A stretch of 64,000 nucleotides of DNA from Kibdelosporangium philippinense (GTDB lineage Bacteria > Actinomycetota > Actinomycetes > Mycobacteriales > Pseudonocardiaceae). Within the stretch, counting starts at the first letter, position 1. Every line of letters begins with the position of its first letter. Under the pieces are notes generated by a model that was given only the letters and a program-made list of their open reading frames with translations, was not told the DNA's origin and did no database searches. The position numbers were made by a program, and so were the translations under genes. Of the stretch, positions 43,550-53,071 are shown piece by piece. The DNA is taken from assembly GCF_021390435.2 (NCBI RefSeq), contig NZ_JAJVCN010000001.1:1116001-1180000 (forward strand), written 5' to 3'.

Positions 43550-44158
43550 ATGACAGATCCGTCCGCGCTCAACGTCCTGGCGATCTGCGGCAGCCTGCGT
43601 GCCGGGTCGTTCAACGCGGGCCTGGTGCGTGCCCTGACCGCCGACGCGCCGCCCGCGATGAAGATCGACGTCCTGGACGCATGGCACGAGCTGCCACCGT
43701 TGAACAACGACCTCGTCGTCGGAGGCGTGTTACCAGGCCCAGTCCAGCACATCAGCGACCGGATCCGGGCCGCAGACGCGGTGATCATCGCGACGCCCGA
43801 ATACTGCTACGGAGTGCCGGGAACGTTGAAGAACCTGCTGGACTGGATGTCGTTTCCGCCCCCGGTCAACTGTTTCCGGTTCAAGCCGGTCGGAGTGCTC
43901 GGTGCCTCCGCGGGCGCGTTCGGGACAGTGCGCGCGCAGCTCGCGCTCCGGCAGACGCTGATGTTCCTCGATGCCACCGTGATGACCAAACCCGAGGTCT
44001 ACGTGACCGATGCCGCGTCGAAGTACGACAGTGGTGTGCTGGCCGATCAGCCGACCATCAAGCTGTTGCGGCATTTCCTCGACAGCTTTGAGGAGTTCGT
44101 ACGGGTGTGCCAGGCTCGCGGACTCGACCCGGCGACGCGTGAGTTCCTGTTCACGTAA
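43550..44158 (+). CDS. NADPH-dependent FMN reductase
   Basis: A 202-residue flavodoxin-fold reductase. AICGSLRAGSFNAGLVRAL is the phosphate-binding loop for FMN, IIATPEYCYGVPGTLKNLLDW is the family hallmark (xPEYNxxxPGxLKN), and VGVLGASAGAFGTVRAQLALR follows. It starts 13 bp after the monooxygenase stop, with GAAAGAGG upstream, so it is in that operon and can supply reduced FMN. Confidence 0.9.
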   Translation: MTDPSALNVLAICGSLRAGSFNAGLVRALTADAPPAMKIDVLDAWHELPPLNNDLVVGGVLPGPVQHISDRIRAADAVIIATPEYCYGVPGTLKNLLDWMSFPPPVNCFRFKPVGVLGASAGAFGTVRAQLALRQTLMFLDATVMTKPEVYVTDAASKYDSGVLADQPTIKLLRHFLDSFEEFVRVCQARGLDPATREFLFT

Positions 44159-44308
44159 CGGCTTGTTGGGGCCCTCCCACGATTCCCGGCACCATCGTCC
44201 GTGCCGCGTTCCTCGACCGCGAGGCGGGCTGCGCTCAGTGAAGGGAGGCGTCGGCGTCCGAAGTGCGTACTCGCTCACATCGCGATCGCCGAGGTCAAAC
44301 CCGGATGG

Positions 44309-44872
44309 TCACATTTTCGACCAGTGAAGGTACCTGGAGTCGGGGTCGCTGAACTCCAGGCTGTTTTCGTCGAGACCGTTGGAGATGGTCACTTGTCCGT
44401 CAGCGAATGCGAAGCTAACGGCGACCATGCCGTCGGCCATGTCCCCACCGACGTATTCGAGCAGGTCGACCGCCTGGAGTCGTTGGCCTTGCAGAGCGGC
44501 CAACTCCGCTTGGGCATCGTGCCGCCAAGCGAGCTGTGAGGCGCGGTCGTCGGGATGACCCCAGTCGCCGTAGGTCCAGGCCGGCTGTCCCTCTGGGTCG
44601 ACGGTATTCCAAGTGATGGACAGGTCGTCGAACTTCTGATGGTTGATCTCGACCTGCTCGTGGTCGAAGTCCAGCAGGACTGGGCCGTCGGCGATCCACT
44701 CGTCGGCGTCAAGGTCCCAGAGCAGCCAGGCGTGGCTCAGGTGGCGGCCGACCATTGAATGAAGCCGCGGGCCATGCGCGACGGCAATCGCCGACAAGCC
44801 GTTGAGCCATTGAGGCTGGTGGCCCTGGATATCGAAGTAGGACACCCGAGGATTGTCCGTGACCCGGTGCAC
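44309..44872 (-). CDS. Conserved-looking protein of unknown function
   Basis: A 187-residue acidic, tryptophan-rich protein (SHAWLLWDLDADEWIADGP, ITWNTVDPEGQPAWTYGDWG). There is no signal peptide or membrane helix. I do not recognise a domain; the acidic, compact character would suit an immunity-type or SUKH-like protein, but this is speculation. GTG 44872 is the longest start; a weak ribosome site leaves the start open. Confidence 0.6.
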   Translation of the reverse strand: MHRVTDNPRVSYFDIQGHQPQWLNGLSAIAVAHGPRLHSMVGRHLSHAWLLWDLDADEWIADGPVLLDFDHEQVEINHQKFDDLSITWNTVDPEGQPAWTYGDWGHPDDRASQLAWRHDAQAELAALQGQRLQAVDLLEYVGGDMADGMVAVSFAFADGQVTISNGLDENSLEFSDPDSRYLHWSKM

Positions 44873-45142
44873 TCAGGCGTCGGGTTTTCGAGGTCTTGCT
44901 GCGAATCCATAGGCCGCGTGGCAAGAGTGTGCCAGTGGCCACGCATCACGGACTGGCTACATTCTCCGTTCGTCTACATCGCACTTGACGAACAGTGCTG
45001 GTAGTGAGTTCGAACACTAGTCGGCGAAGTCGTGACAAACCCGAGAGGGTGCGAACCGTCGGCTTGTCTATGACCAAGGTTGGTCACAACCTTCGTGGTG
45101 CGCGCACTATGCTGAAGCCCTCACAACCGGAGGGACGTTTTG

Positions 45143-46990
45143 ATGATCACGCGGATCATGGCTCTGCTTGCGGTGATCGGCTTGGTCACGCCGAGTTCAG
45201 TTCACGCCCGGCCACCGCTGATGGAGATACAAAGCCTGGATGGCAGCGGGAACAACCTTGTTCATCCCGACTGGGGCAAAGCCGGTACGCCGTATAGCCG
45301 TCTCGCACCGGCCCGCTACGCCGACGGCATAGGCGCCGAAGTGACCGGACCAGCCCCTCGGTACATCAGCAACCGGATCTTCAACGACACTGGGCAGCCG
45401 CTGTTCTCCAGCAGGCACACCAGCCAGTGGATCGTCGCGTGGGGGCAGTTCGTCGACCACACCTTCGCACTTCGAGCCGACTCGGATAAACGCGAGGGCA
45501 TCACGTTCGACAACGCCGACCCGATGGAGTCCTTCCATTCGGACGCACCATCAATTCCCTTCGCGCGCAGCCGGTACACCGGCGGTGAGACGACTCCGCG
45601 AGAACAGATCAACACGCTCAACTCGTACATCGACGCCTATGCCGTCTATGGCGACGACAACCGGCGTCTGGAATGGATGCGCGAAGGTCCGGTCGACGGC
45701 AACATGGCCAACAACTCGGCCAAACTATTGCTGTCAAATGGGTTTCTCCCGCGACGCACCTTCCGCGGTGACCCCGATTCCGCGCCGGTGATGGACAACA
45801 CGACCGTGGAAGGATTGGACCGCCTCGCCGTCGCGGGTGACTTCCGGGCGAACGAGAACACCGGCCTGCTCGCCGTGCAGACGCTGTTTGCCAGGGAGCA
45901 CAACAGAATCGTTGACCTGCTGCCGAAAGGGCTGTCCGAGGAGGAGAAGTTCCAGATCGCCAGGCGGGTCGTGATCGCGACCCAGCAGTACATCACGTAC
46001 AACGAGTTCCTGCCGACGCTGGGTATCCGGCTCCCGGGGTATCGCGGCTACAACCCAGCGGTCAACCCGAGTCTGGCGACGGAATTCGCCACGGCCGCCT
46101 ACCGAATCCACAGCATGGTGCCCAGTGACTTCACGGTCGAAGCCGAAGCGGGCAAGTACTCCGAAGCCCAGCTGAACGCGTGGCGCGCACAAGGTGTGAC
46201 CGTGGCTCGGCAAGGCACTCGGATCAGGCTCGGCGTTCCGCCGTCGCTGGTCATGTTCAACCCGGACCTCGTCGAGCAACTGGACCTCGGCCCCATTCTA
46301 GTGGGGCTCAACAAACCCGTGCAGCGCCGCAACGACGAGATGATCGACAACCTGCTCCGCAGCCTGCCGATCTCGCTTGGCCCAACCACCGTGATCTTCG
46401 ACATCACGTCGATCGACATTCAACGCGGTCGCGACCATGGTCTGCCCAGCTACAACGACCTGCGTCGGGCCGTCGGACTGCCTGCGAAGCCGGACTTCCG
46501 TTCCATCACGGGCGAGGCGACCGAAGCGTTCCCCACCGACCCGTTGCTCACCCCTGGCAAGGAGATCGACGATCCCAACAGCCTCGACTTCCTGAGCCTG
46601 CGTGACATCAACGGCAAACCCATCCCGCTGACCAGTCCCGAGGCCAAGACGTCCGCGGTCGCAGGCCAGCGGCGCACCACGACAGCCGCGCGCCTCAAGG
46701 CGATCTACGGTGACGTGTCCACAGTGGATGCTTTCGTCGGCATGATCTCCGAGCCGTTGGTGCCGGGCACCGAGTTCGGCGAACTGCAGCTGGCCATCTG
46801 GCAACGCCAGTTCGGCGCGTTGCGCGACGGCGACCGGTTCTTCTACCTCAACGATCCGGCGCTTGCGATGATCCGCGCGAAGTTCGGCATTGACTACCGC
46901 CGCTCACTCGGCGACGTGATCGCCGCGAACACCGGGATCCGACGCTCGCAGCTCACGTCGAACGTCTTCCTGACGAGTGGCTCGTCTTAA
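45143..46990 (+). CDS. Secreted animal-type haem peroxidase
   Basis: A 615-residue member of the peroxidase-cyclooxygenase superfamily. A signal peptide (ITRIMALLAVIGLVTPSSVHA) precedes the catalytic domain. The distal histidine is in WIVAWGQFVDHTF; the proximal-side region reads AVQTLFAREHNRIVDLLP, with EFATAAYRIHSMVP as the proximal helix. IDIQRGRDHGLPSYNDLRR is the strongest family signature. ATG 45143 lies 8 bases after GGAGGG. Members oxidise halides or phenols with H2O2; substrate and partner are unknown. It has no evident operon partner. Confidence 0.9.
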   Translation: MITRIMALLAVIGLVTPSSVHARPPLMEIQSLDGSGNNLVHPDWGKAGTPYSRLAPARYADGIGAEVTGPAPRYISNRIFNDTGQPLFSSRHTSQWIVAWGQFVDHTFALRADSDKREGITFDNADPMESFHSDAPSIPFARSRYTGGETTPREQINTLNSYIDAYAVYGDDNRRLEWMREGPVDGNMANNSAKLLLSNGFLPRRTFRGDPDSAPVMDNTTVEGLDRLAVAGDFRANENTGLLAVQTLFAREHNRIVDLLPKGLSEEEKFQIARRVVIATQQYITYNEFLPTLGIRLPGYRGYNPAVNPSLATEFATAAYRIHSMVPSDFTVEAEAGKYSEAQLNAWRAQGVTVARQGTRIRLGVPPSLVMFNPDLVEQLDLGPILVGLNKPVQRRNDEMIDNLLRSLPISLGPTTVIFDITSIDIQRGRDHGLPSYNDLRRAVGLPAKPDFRSITGEATEAFPTDPLLTPGKEIDDPNSLDFLSLRDINGKPIPLTSPEAKTSAVAGQRRTTTAARLKAIYGDVSTVDAFVGMISEPLVPGTEFGELQLAIWQRQFGALRDGDRFFYLNDPALAMIRAKFGIDYRRSLGDVIAANTGIRRSQLTSNVFLTSGSS

Positions 46991-47006
46991 ATCGTTGACC
47001 AATGTT

Positions 47007-47210
47007 GATGCCGTGAAGGCCACCTTGACGGCGTTCAACGCGCCTAACTCGGCCCTCGCGAACAGTCGCGGGCGTGACCGGCGCCGGACGACGCGGGAGG
47101 CGGCCCTCCCGCCAGGGAATGCCTCATTCGGGGTCACTCGGACCACCTCGGATTGATCCTGGCCAGCGGAGACCGGCTCCGCCGGATAAACGCGGCAACC
47201 TTACGAGACA
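47007..47210 (+). repeat. Dispersed repeat copy (forward)
   Basis: Matches 34401-34577 over both ends (GATGCCGTGAAGG at the start, GGCAACCTTACGAGACA at the end), with about 30 extra bases in the middle. It lies just after the haem peroxidase gene. The rest of the gap, 47211-47871, holds only short unsupported frames. Confidence 0.75.
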
Positions 47211-47871
47211 AGCACTAGGTAGTCGGTCATTCCGTACGAATGACTTCGAGGTCAAAGAGCGAATAGCTCCACTGCGTGGCACAGGCCCGATGTCCAGCGA
47301 TCGTCCGACGCATGGATGGATAGCTGGAGGCCAGTCGGGGCCAACCTTGACAACGCCGACTCCCTTCAGCTGACTCTGCCATTCGACGAAGACATCGGCA
47401 GTGCGCTCGACACAGTGCTGGATAACGTGCACGACAAAGTTCGGTTCGTCGGCGGTGACGCGCGCGGTTCTGTTTGGCCGTGATCCGGGAATTTCGTGCT
47501 GCTGTTACCGGCGCGAAGCCGAATTGAATGGACGAAAATACCGACAATGCGATATTCCGTCACTGTCCGCCTATTGGGCGATTTCTGGCCATTCCGCAAG
47601 CGTAACGTGAGCTTATCCGGATCGCGGTCAATGGTCAGAGTGTCACAGCGTGGTTGCTCTGAGCCTTGATGGGAAGCCGTTTACCAGGCATTTCGCACTG
47701 AACGTTTCTCGCGCCGCGCCTGCGGGCGGTTGCGACTACGCGTCGTCGTTCATGGGGTGGGGCTGCTCCAGGTGCTTGGGTACGAACTTTCGGGTGGTTC
47801 ACAAATTAATCGGCACAGTGCAGAATCCCGGGCACTGAGTGATCATTAGGAAAATGAGAGGGACTGTGGCC

Positions 47872-49431
47872 GTGAAAAGAATCGTGGTGACGGTTGTCGC
47901 CGCCGGTCTGGCGCTGTCCGGCGCGAGCGTGGTGAACGCCGCCCCGAAATCGCCAGGTTTTCAGCCGAAACCGATCTCATGGGGTCAGTGCGCCGACGCT
48001 CGGCTGCAGGGAATCGGCGCCCTGTGTGGCCTGCTGGAGGTGCCGCTCGACTACGCGAAGCCGGACGGCAAGAAGATCAAGATCGCTGTCTCGCGGCTTA
48101 AGCACAAGGTGCCGGACGGTCAGTACCAGGGATCGCTGCTGGTCAACCCGGGCGGACCGGGTGCCTCAGGGCTCACCATGCCGCTTTTGGCACCGCGCGT
48201 CCCGAACGGCGTCGGCGACGCGTACGACTGGATCGGCTTCGACCCGCGCGGTGTCGGATCGAGCGAGCCGCAGGTGTCCTGTGACAGCACCTACTTCGCG
48301 CCCGTCCGGCCAGCCTACGTGCCAGACAACCGCGGAATCGAACAGGCATGGCTCAAGCGCGCCAAGGACTACGCCAACGCATGCACCGCCAAGAACGGCG
48401 AGTTGCTCAACCACCTCAAGACGACCGACACCGCCAACGACATGGAGAGCATCCGCAAAGCACTGGGCCAGGAGAAGATCAACTACTACGGCTTCTCCTA
48501 CGGCACCTACCTCGGCCAGGTGTACAGCACGCTGTTTCCTGACCGGGTGCGCCGGATGGTCTTCGACAGCGCGATCGACCCGCGTGGCGTCTGGTACGAC
48601 GGGAACCTCGACCAGGACATCGGGTTCAACAGGAGCATCAAGATCTTCTTCGACTGGGTCGCGAAGAACGAGGCGGTCTACCAGCTGGGCAAGACCGGCG
48701 CGGAGGTGGAGAAGGCCTATTACGCCAAGCTGGCCGAGGTGACCAAGAAGCCGAGCGTGATCGGCGCGGCCGAGTGGACCGACGCCTTTATGCAGGCCGG
48801 CTACCGCGTTACCCGCTGGGCGGACGTCGCGTCGGCCTTGGCCGCGGCCGTCCACAATGGAGATCTCGCGCCCGCAAAGGCGTTGTCCGAGGTCGCTAAC
48901 GGTCAAAGCCCCGGCGCGGACAACTTTTACGCCATCTACCTCGCCACCATGTGCACCGACGTGAAATGGCCGAAGAGCTGGGTCAAGTGGCAGATCGACA
49001 ACTGGTCCACGCACTACCGCGCGCCCTTCAGCACCTGGGGCAACGCCTGGTTCAACGCGCCGTGCCTGAACTGGAGCGGCGACGCGGGCACGCCGGTGAA
49101 GATCGACGGCCGCAAGGTGCAGAGCCTGCTGCTGATCACCGAGACCTACGACGCGGGAACGCCTGTGGACAGCGGCCTCGAAGTGCGCAGCCTGTACCCG
49201 AACTCGGCATTGATCGAGGGCGTCGGCGGCAGCTCGCACTCCACTTCGCTCAGGGGTGTCGCGTGCACGGACAACGCCATCGCCGACTACCTGGCGACCG
49301 GCAAACTCCCCGCACGCAAGGACGGCCGCCAGTCGGACCTGCAGTGTGACCCGCTGCCCGCACCGAACCCCACTATTGCGGCGAAAACGTCCGCCTCGGC
49401 GGGTGCCAGCCGCCTGCTGATCCGCGACTGA
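47872..49431 (+). CDS. Secreted alpha/beta hydrolase, tripeptidyl aminopeptidase (S33) type
   Basis: About 519 residues with a signal peptide (KRIVVTVVAAGLALSGASV, cleavage near VNA-AP). The catalytic serine lies in YYGFSYGTYLGQVY, the Asp probably in LLLITETYDAGTPVDSG, the His in VGGSSHSTSLRG; the oxyanion region is LLVNPGGPGASGL. This order is that of Streptomyces secreted tripeptidyl aminopeptidases (SlpD/SlpE, Tap). GTG 47872 is preferred because GAGAGGGA lies 9 bases ahead; GTG 47839 and ATG 47854 are in frame. It releases N-terminal peptides or cleaves esters outside the cell. Confidence 0.88.
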   Translation: MKRIVVTVVAAGLALSGASVVNAAPKSPGFQPKPISWGQCADARLQGIGALCGLLEVPLDYAKPDGKKIKIAVSRLKHKVPDGQYQGSLLVNPGGPGASGLTMPLLAPRVPNGVGDAYDWIGFDPRGVGSSEPQVSCDSTYFAPVRPAYVPDNRGIEQAWLKRAKDYANACTAKNGELLNHLKTTDTANDMESIRKALGQEKINYYGFSYGTYLGQVYSTLFPDRVRRMVFDSAIDPRGVWYDGNLDQDIGFNRSIKIFFDWVAKNEAVYQLGKTGAEVEKAYYAKLAEVTKKPSVIGAAEWTDAFMQAGYRVTRWADVASALAAAVHNGDLAPAKALSEVANGQSPGADNFYAIYLATMCTDVKWPKSWVKWQIDNWSTHYRAPFSTWGNAWFNAPCLNWSGDAGTPVKIDGRKVQSLLLITETYDAGTPVDSGLEVRSLYPNSALIEGVGGSSHSTSLRGVACTDNAIADYLATGKLPARKDGRQSDLQCDPLPAPNPTIAAKTSASAGASRLLIRD

Positions 49432-49645
49432 TTTACGCTTCCACCGCAGTGTCCAATACCATCAATCTGCCCGCCGAGGCCACTGTGCTCACTGTCTACC
49501 ACGCGTGACCGGTGAGTTCTTGGTCGGATTGTCGCTGGTAGTGGGCTTGTTGGGCTCGATAATTGGTGTTGTCGCCGCCATCTGGACCAGGCCTCGGTGT
49601 CTACGACGGTACGGGCTGGTTCGACCACGAGTCTGATGTAGGGGC

Positions 49646-49678
49646 GCCTGAGCTCGTTGAGTGTCAACGAGCTCAGGC
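49646..49678. terminator. Strong 15-bp hairpin after the hydrolase gene
   Basis: Perfect arms GCCTGAGCTCGTTGA and its complement with a 3-base loop GTG, about 215 bp past the hydrolase stop. No T-run. It is the only clear structure in the gap 49432-49947, which has no gene I can support. Confidence 0.6.
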
Positions 49679-49947
49679 CTTCAACGGTCGAGGCGGCGCG
49701 GATCTGGCAGCGCTCACGGCTAGGAAGGCGTAGGCGATGGCCTGTTGACGGCGCAGGGCCGGGACATTGGTGTCCTTGTCAGTGTTGCTTGTCGGCAGCA
49801 GCCGGATCAGCGCGATTACGCCGGTAGGGGCGGGGTAGGGGAGTCGCGGCACGACGACGCATCCTGGTGCGTGCGCTACTGGCGATACCCAGTGGTGTAG
49901 AAGTCGCATGTCAGTGTCTGTGGATGTGGTTTTCGGCACTCACAGGA

Positions 49948-50310
49948 TTATGTATTCCAGGGTCCTGACGGCGTAGTCCGCACCCGCTCAGTTTCCGGTT
50001 GCGCACACAGGCATTGCTCGCAAGCGGCGACAAAGGTGCGGATCTCCGTGCGCTTGTCGCCGATCCGCCACACCACCGCCAGTTCGGCTGGCGGCAAACT
50101 GTGGACCGGGCGCGACGCGATGTCCGTGCGTTTTGGCTCTCGGCATTGCCCGCCGCCAACAGCGTGATTCCGAGGCCGGAGGCGACAGCTTCGAATGCTT
50201 CCTCGGCGGTCCGCACTTCGGCGGCGACCCGGCGTTCGATGTTACCGAGCCAGAATTCGCGCTGCGCACCAGCCGATTCCGGCAGTGCGACAAAGGGTTC
50301 ACTGGCGAGC
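49948..50310 (-). pseudogene. LysR-type regulator remnant (effector domain, frameshifted)
   Basis: The minus strand encodes EPFVALPESAGAQREFW, VAAEVRTAEEAFEAVASG and LGITLLAAGNAE, the second half of a LysR substrate-binding domain. Then a frameshift occurs; in the next frame IASRPVHSLPPAELAVVW and RIGDKRTEIRTFVAACE follow, again perfect LysR C-terminus, to a TAA at 49948. The HTH and first effector half are missing. Confidence 0.72.
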
Positions 50311-50445
50311 TCAACGGCGGCGTGGGCATCGTGTTCGCTGATGCCCGGCGCGTAATCGCCACGCTCGCCCTCGATCTCGACGCCACCGGCCGCATCGCCG
50401 CCATCCACAACGTCGCCAACCCCGACAAGCTTGGCGCCGTCACCG
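50304..50445 (+). pseudogene. Remnant of a SigJ-type ECF sigma factor C-terminus
   Basis: The plus strand reads GELNGGVGIVFADARRV, then ATLALDLDATGRIAAIH and NVANPDKL. That is the closing part of the SnoaL-like domain fused to SigJ/ECF41-type sigma factors (the NG..G..., GRI..I...NPDKL pattern). No sigma-2 or sigma-4 region is present. It abuts the LysR remnant at about 50300 on the opposite strand. Confidence 0.62.
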
Positions 50446-50500
50446 CCAGGGTCGTCCGAGAGGTCTCAGGTCACTGCGCTCAACACGGCGAAGGCGGATG

Positions 50501-51222
50501 TCAGCGGAAGTCCTCAACGTGATCACGCGCCCACACGGCATATGTGCGGCCGGTTTTCCCTGTCGCAAGGCCGAAATCGGGCAGCGGCTTCATGAGGTCG
50601 GAGTAGCCCTCGTCGCCGGAGCCTTCGCCGCCGTCGTAGTCGACGAAGCCGAGCGGTAGGTCGGCGCTCTCGGCGGCGAAACCGCCCATCGCTTTGAGGA
50701 TGTCATGGGCGTCCTCGCGCGTGACCTCCTCGTAGCGCACCTCTTCGCCGAGCGCGTCCGCGATCGCCTGCACCTGGCCGCGCACGGTCCGTGACTCCTT
50801 GATCATCGGGCCCCAGATCTGCAGCATGTTCGTCATGAACCCCCCCGGGCCGCACGTGGGTCCACTCGAGCCCGGATTCCTCGACCGCGCGCTCGACGCG
50901 GACGTGGTAGTCGACGTCGAAGCCGAGGTCACGGCAGCGGCGGACAGCACGACGATGCGCCGCGCGCCCGCCTGCTTCGCGAGGTCGACGACCTCGGCGG
51001 CGGTTTCCGGCTGCGGGAAAGGAAAAGTTTCCGCACCCCTTCTAGCGCGGGTACGGCCGACGCGGGATCCAGGAGGTCACCTTGGCAGACCTCGACGCCC
51101 TCAGGCAACCTGGCCTTCGCCTGGTCGCGGGTCAGCGCCCGCACCGACTCGCCCGCCTGCACGAGCTGGCCCACGACGTGCCTGCCGACCAGTCCCGTCG
51201 CGCCGGTTACCAAGATCGTCAT
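50501..51222 (-). pseudogene. NmrA-like NAD(P)-binding oxidoreductase, multiply frameshifted
   Basis: Starts well (MTILVTGATGLVGRHVVGQL, EVCQGDLLDPASAVPALEGV). After VRKLFL the frame shifts to FPQPETAAEVVDLAKQAGAR and VVLSAAAVTS. It shifts again to DVDYHVRVERAVEESGLEW and THVRPGG, and again at a 7-C homopolymer (plus strand near 50839) to FMTNMLQIWGPMI and on to the end. All pieces are in NmrA/NAD(P)H-azoreductase order. Three shifts make a pseudogene likely, though the homopolymer shift alone could be a sequencing error. Confidence 0.75.
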
Positions 51223-51569
51223 AGCCCCTACTCCTCGCCTTGTGTGCTGGTCAACCCAAGGTAGAAACAACCTAGGTCACTTTCTGACCGCTATTGACAC
51301 CGAACGGGAGGTCTTTCGGCCCGCCCACGAGGAAAGTCGGCGGGCCGCAGGTCATGACCTCAAGCGGCAGGCCAGGGCACAGTCGCGGCCGAGCGAGACA
51401 AGGCGGGATCGGATGCGCATCAGCGGCTGGCAGGCTACGGACGAGATCAGCCCAGCACGATCATGCTTCAACTGTCCACTGTGGCCTGAATCAGGATTGA
51501 CAGGCCGAGCAGGCAAGCGGCGTTTCACCGTCGCACACGACGGACAGCCGGGCTGACCACGCGGCTGTG

Positions 51570-52490
51570 TCAGTTCTCATTGACCACGATGACCGGTTTT
51601 CCACCGCCACGGCGTCCCGAATTGAACGCTGCCGGTGCGTCGGCAAGCGGGTACAGCGATCCGACCAGAACGCGCAGACTTCCCTCGCGGACGAGCTTCG
51701 CCAGCTCGGCCAGCCGAACTCGGTCCGCTTCGACGACGAAAAAGATCGTGCGGCCGTCGCGTGGCCTGGCCTCTGTGGGTTCGCTGATGGTGACCAGGGT
51801 GCCGCCTGCGCGGACCACCCCGGCTGAGCGTTGCAGAATCTCTCCTCCGAACACGTCTAGGACCGCGTCGACTTCGCCGATATCCTCAAGGCGCTCGGTT
51901 TCCAGGTCGACGAAGGCGTGGGCGCCCAGATCGAGTGCGGTGTCGCGATTTCCGGCGCGGCCGGTGCCGATGACCCTTGCGCCCGCTTGGTATGCGAGTT
52001 GCACCGCGATCGATCCCACGCCGCCCGCTGCGCCGTGGATCAGGACGGTCTGTCCGGGCTTGAGCTGGGCGTGGTCGAACAGTGCCTGCCACGCGGTCAG
52101 GCCGGAGATCGGCAGGGCGGCGCCGACGGTGTGGTCGACATCTGCCGGGAGCGGTGCGAGGTTGCGGGCCTCGACGGCGGTGAATTCGGCGAGCGATCCG
52201 TCCCGGGTCCAGTCGACGAGCCCGAACACCCGCTGTCCGACCGTGAGTCCGGTGGTGCCGTATCCGAGTTCCGCCACGACGCCGGACACCTCGTGACCGG
52301 GCACGCTGGGAGTCCGATCGCGGCCGGCGCGGTTTGTCCAGGTTCCCGGCCAGTCCAGTTCGCCGGGGGTGAAGCCGGCCGCGCACACCCGCACGATGAC
52401 GTCGTTCTCCGCCGCGTGCGGGTAGGGGTGGTCGGTCAGGGTCAAACCACCGAGACCGGCCGCCTGGTCTTTGACGGTGATGGCTTTCAT
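51570..52490 (-). CDS. Zinc-independent NADP-dependent alcohol dehydrogenase/quinone oxidoreductase
   Basis: A 306-residue medium-chain dehydrogenase. VPGHEVSGVVAELG is the MDR signature without the full set of catalytic zinc cysteines, and VLIHGAAGGVGSIAVQLA binds the cofactor, followed by VIGTGRAGNRD. FGLVDWTRDGSLAEFTAVEA is typical of quinone oxidoreductase (QOR) members. It is intact and alone on its strand between degraded DNA and a repeat. Likely role: reduction of quinones or enones. Confidence 0.87.
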   Translation of the reverse strand: MKAITVKDQAAGLGGLTLTDHPYPHAAENDVIVRVCAAGFTPGELDWPGTWTNRAGRDRTPSVPGHEVSGVVAELGYGTTGLTVGQRVFGLVDWTRDGSLAEFTAVEARNLAPLPADVDHTVGAALPISGLTAWQALFDHAQLKPGQTVLIHGAAGGVGSIAVQLAYQAGARVIGTGRAGNRDTALDLGAHAFVDLETERLEDIGEVDAVLDVFGGEILQRSAGVVRAGGTLVTISEPTEARPRDGRTIFFVVEADRVRLAELAKLVREGSLRVLVGSLYPLADAPAAFNSGRRGGGKPVIVVNEN

Positions 52491-52865
52491 GTCGAGTCCT
52501 TGCGATGTGGGGTCAGCTCGAGTGCTTGCGGGCGCTGGGGTGCCGGAGGTGGTCGCGCGAGACGATCACGCTTCGCCTGCCAGGTCGGTGACCTTCGTGT
52601 TTCCGGCAGCCAACATGGCCCACACGCTAACCCGGTTTCGGCTCGGAATCTGGGTCCACTTGGCATCCGGGATCGGGAACCAATCGGCCCAATGCCACTG
52701 GTTTAAGAGAGTTCTCGCACTTCAGAGGTGGCCTGCGGGCGTGGGGTGCGAGGTTGATCTTGAGAGGTGCGGGACGCGAGTGGCCCGGCCCGCGAGCACG
52801 GCGTACCCGCGCCACCGATGGACGGGACTGTCCACAGTGGCCTTCATGCAGGCTCGCCATGGTCC

Positions 52866-52985
52866 GTGAGGGGAACCTTTGGCGCGTTGGACGCCGCGAA
52901 GGTGACCTTCACGGCACCAACCCGGGCAACAGGAGTAACGCGCGGGGCAAGTGAGATTGATGTGACGATCAATCGTCCATGATGG
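52866..52985 (-). repeat. Dispersed repeat copy (partial, reverse)
   Basis: Shares with the right block of 29233-29607 the phrase GAAGGTGACCTTCACGGCA and, about 50 bases on, CGATCAATCGTCCATGATGG (CGATTGACCGTCTATTATGG in the other copy). The gap 52491-53071 holds this and no supported gene. Confidence 0.55.
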
Positions 52986-53071
52986 ACATCAACGCCACCG
53001 GCAATCGACCCTGCGCCGGTTGCGACCAGCCAGAATGCTTAAGTCAGTGGCATTGCCAATCGGCCGGGCGT

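Noticed and set aside
47401..47838. Small frames at 47401-47610 and 47650-47838
   Set aside because: No ribosome site, signal peptide or domain; composition not gene-like.
49673..49939. 88-codon minus-strand frame
   Set aside because: No motif, and it overlaps the strong hairpin at 49646-49678; likely chance.
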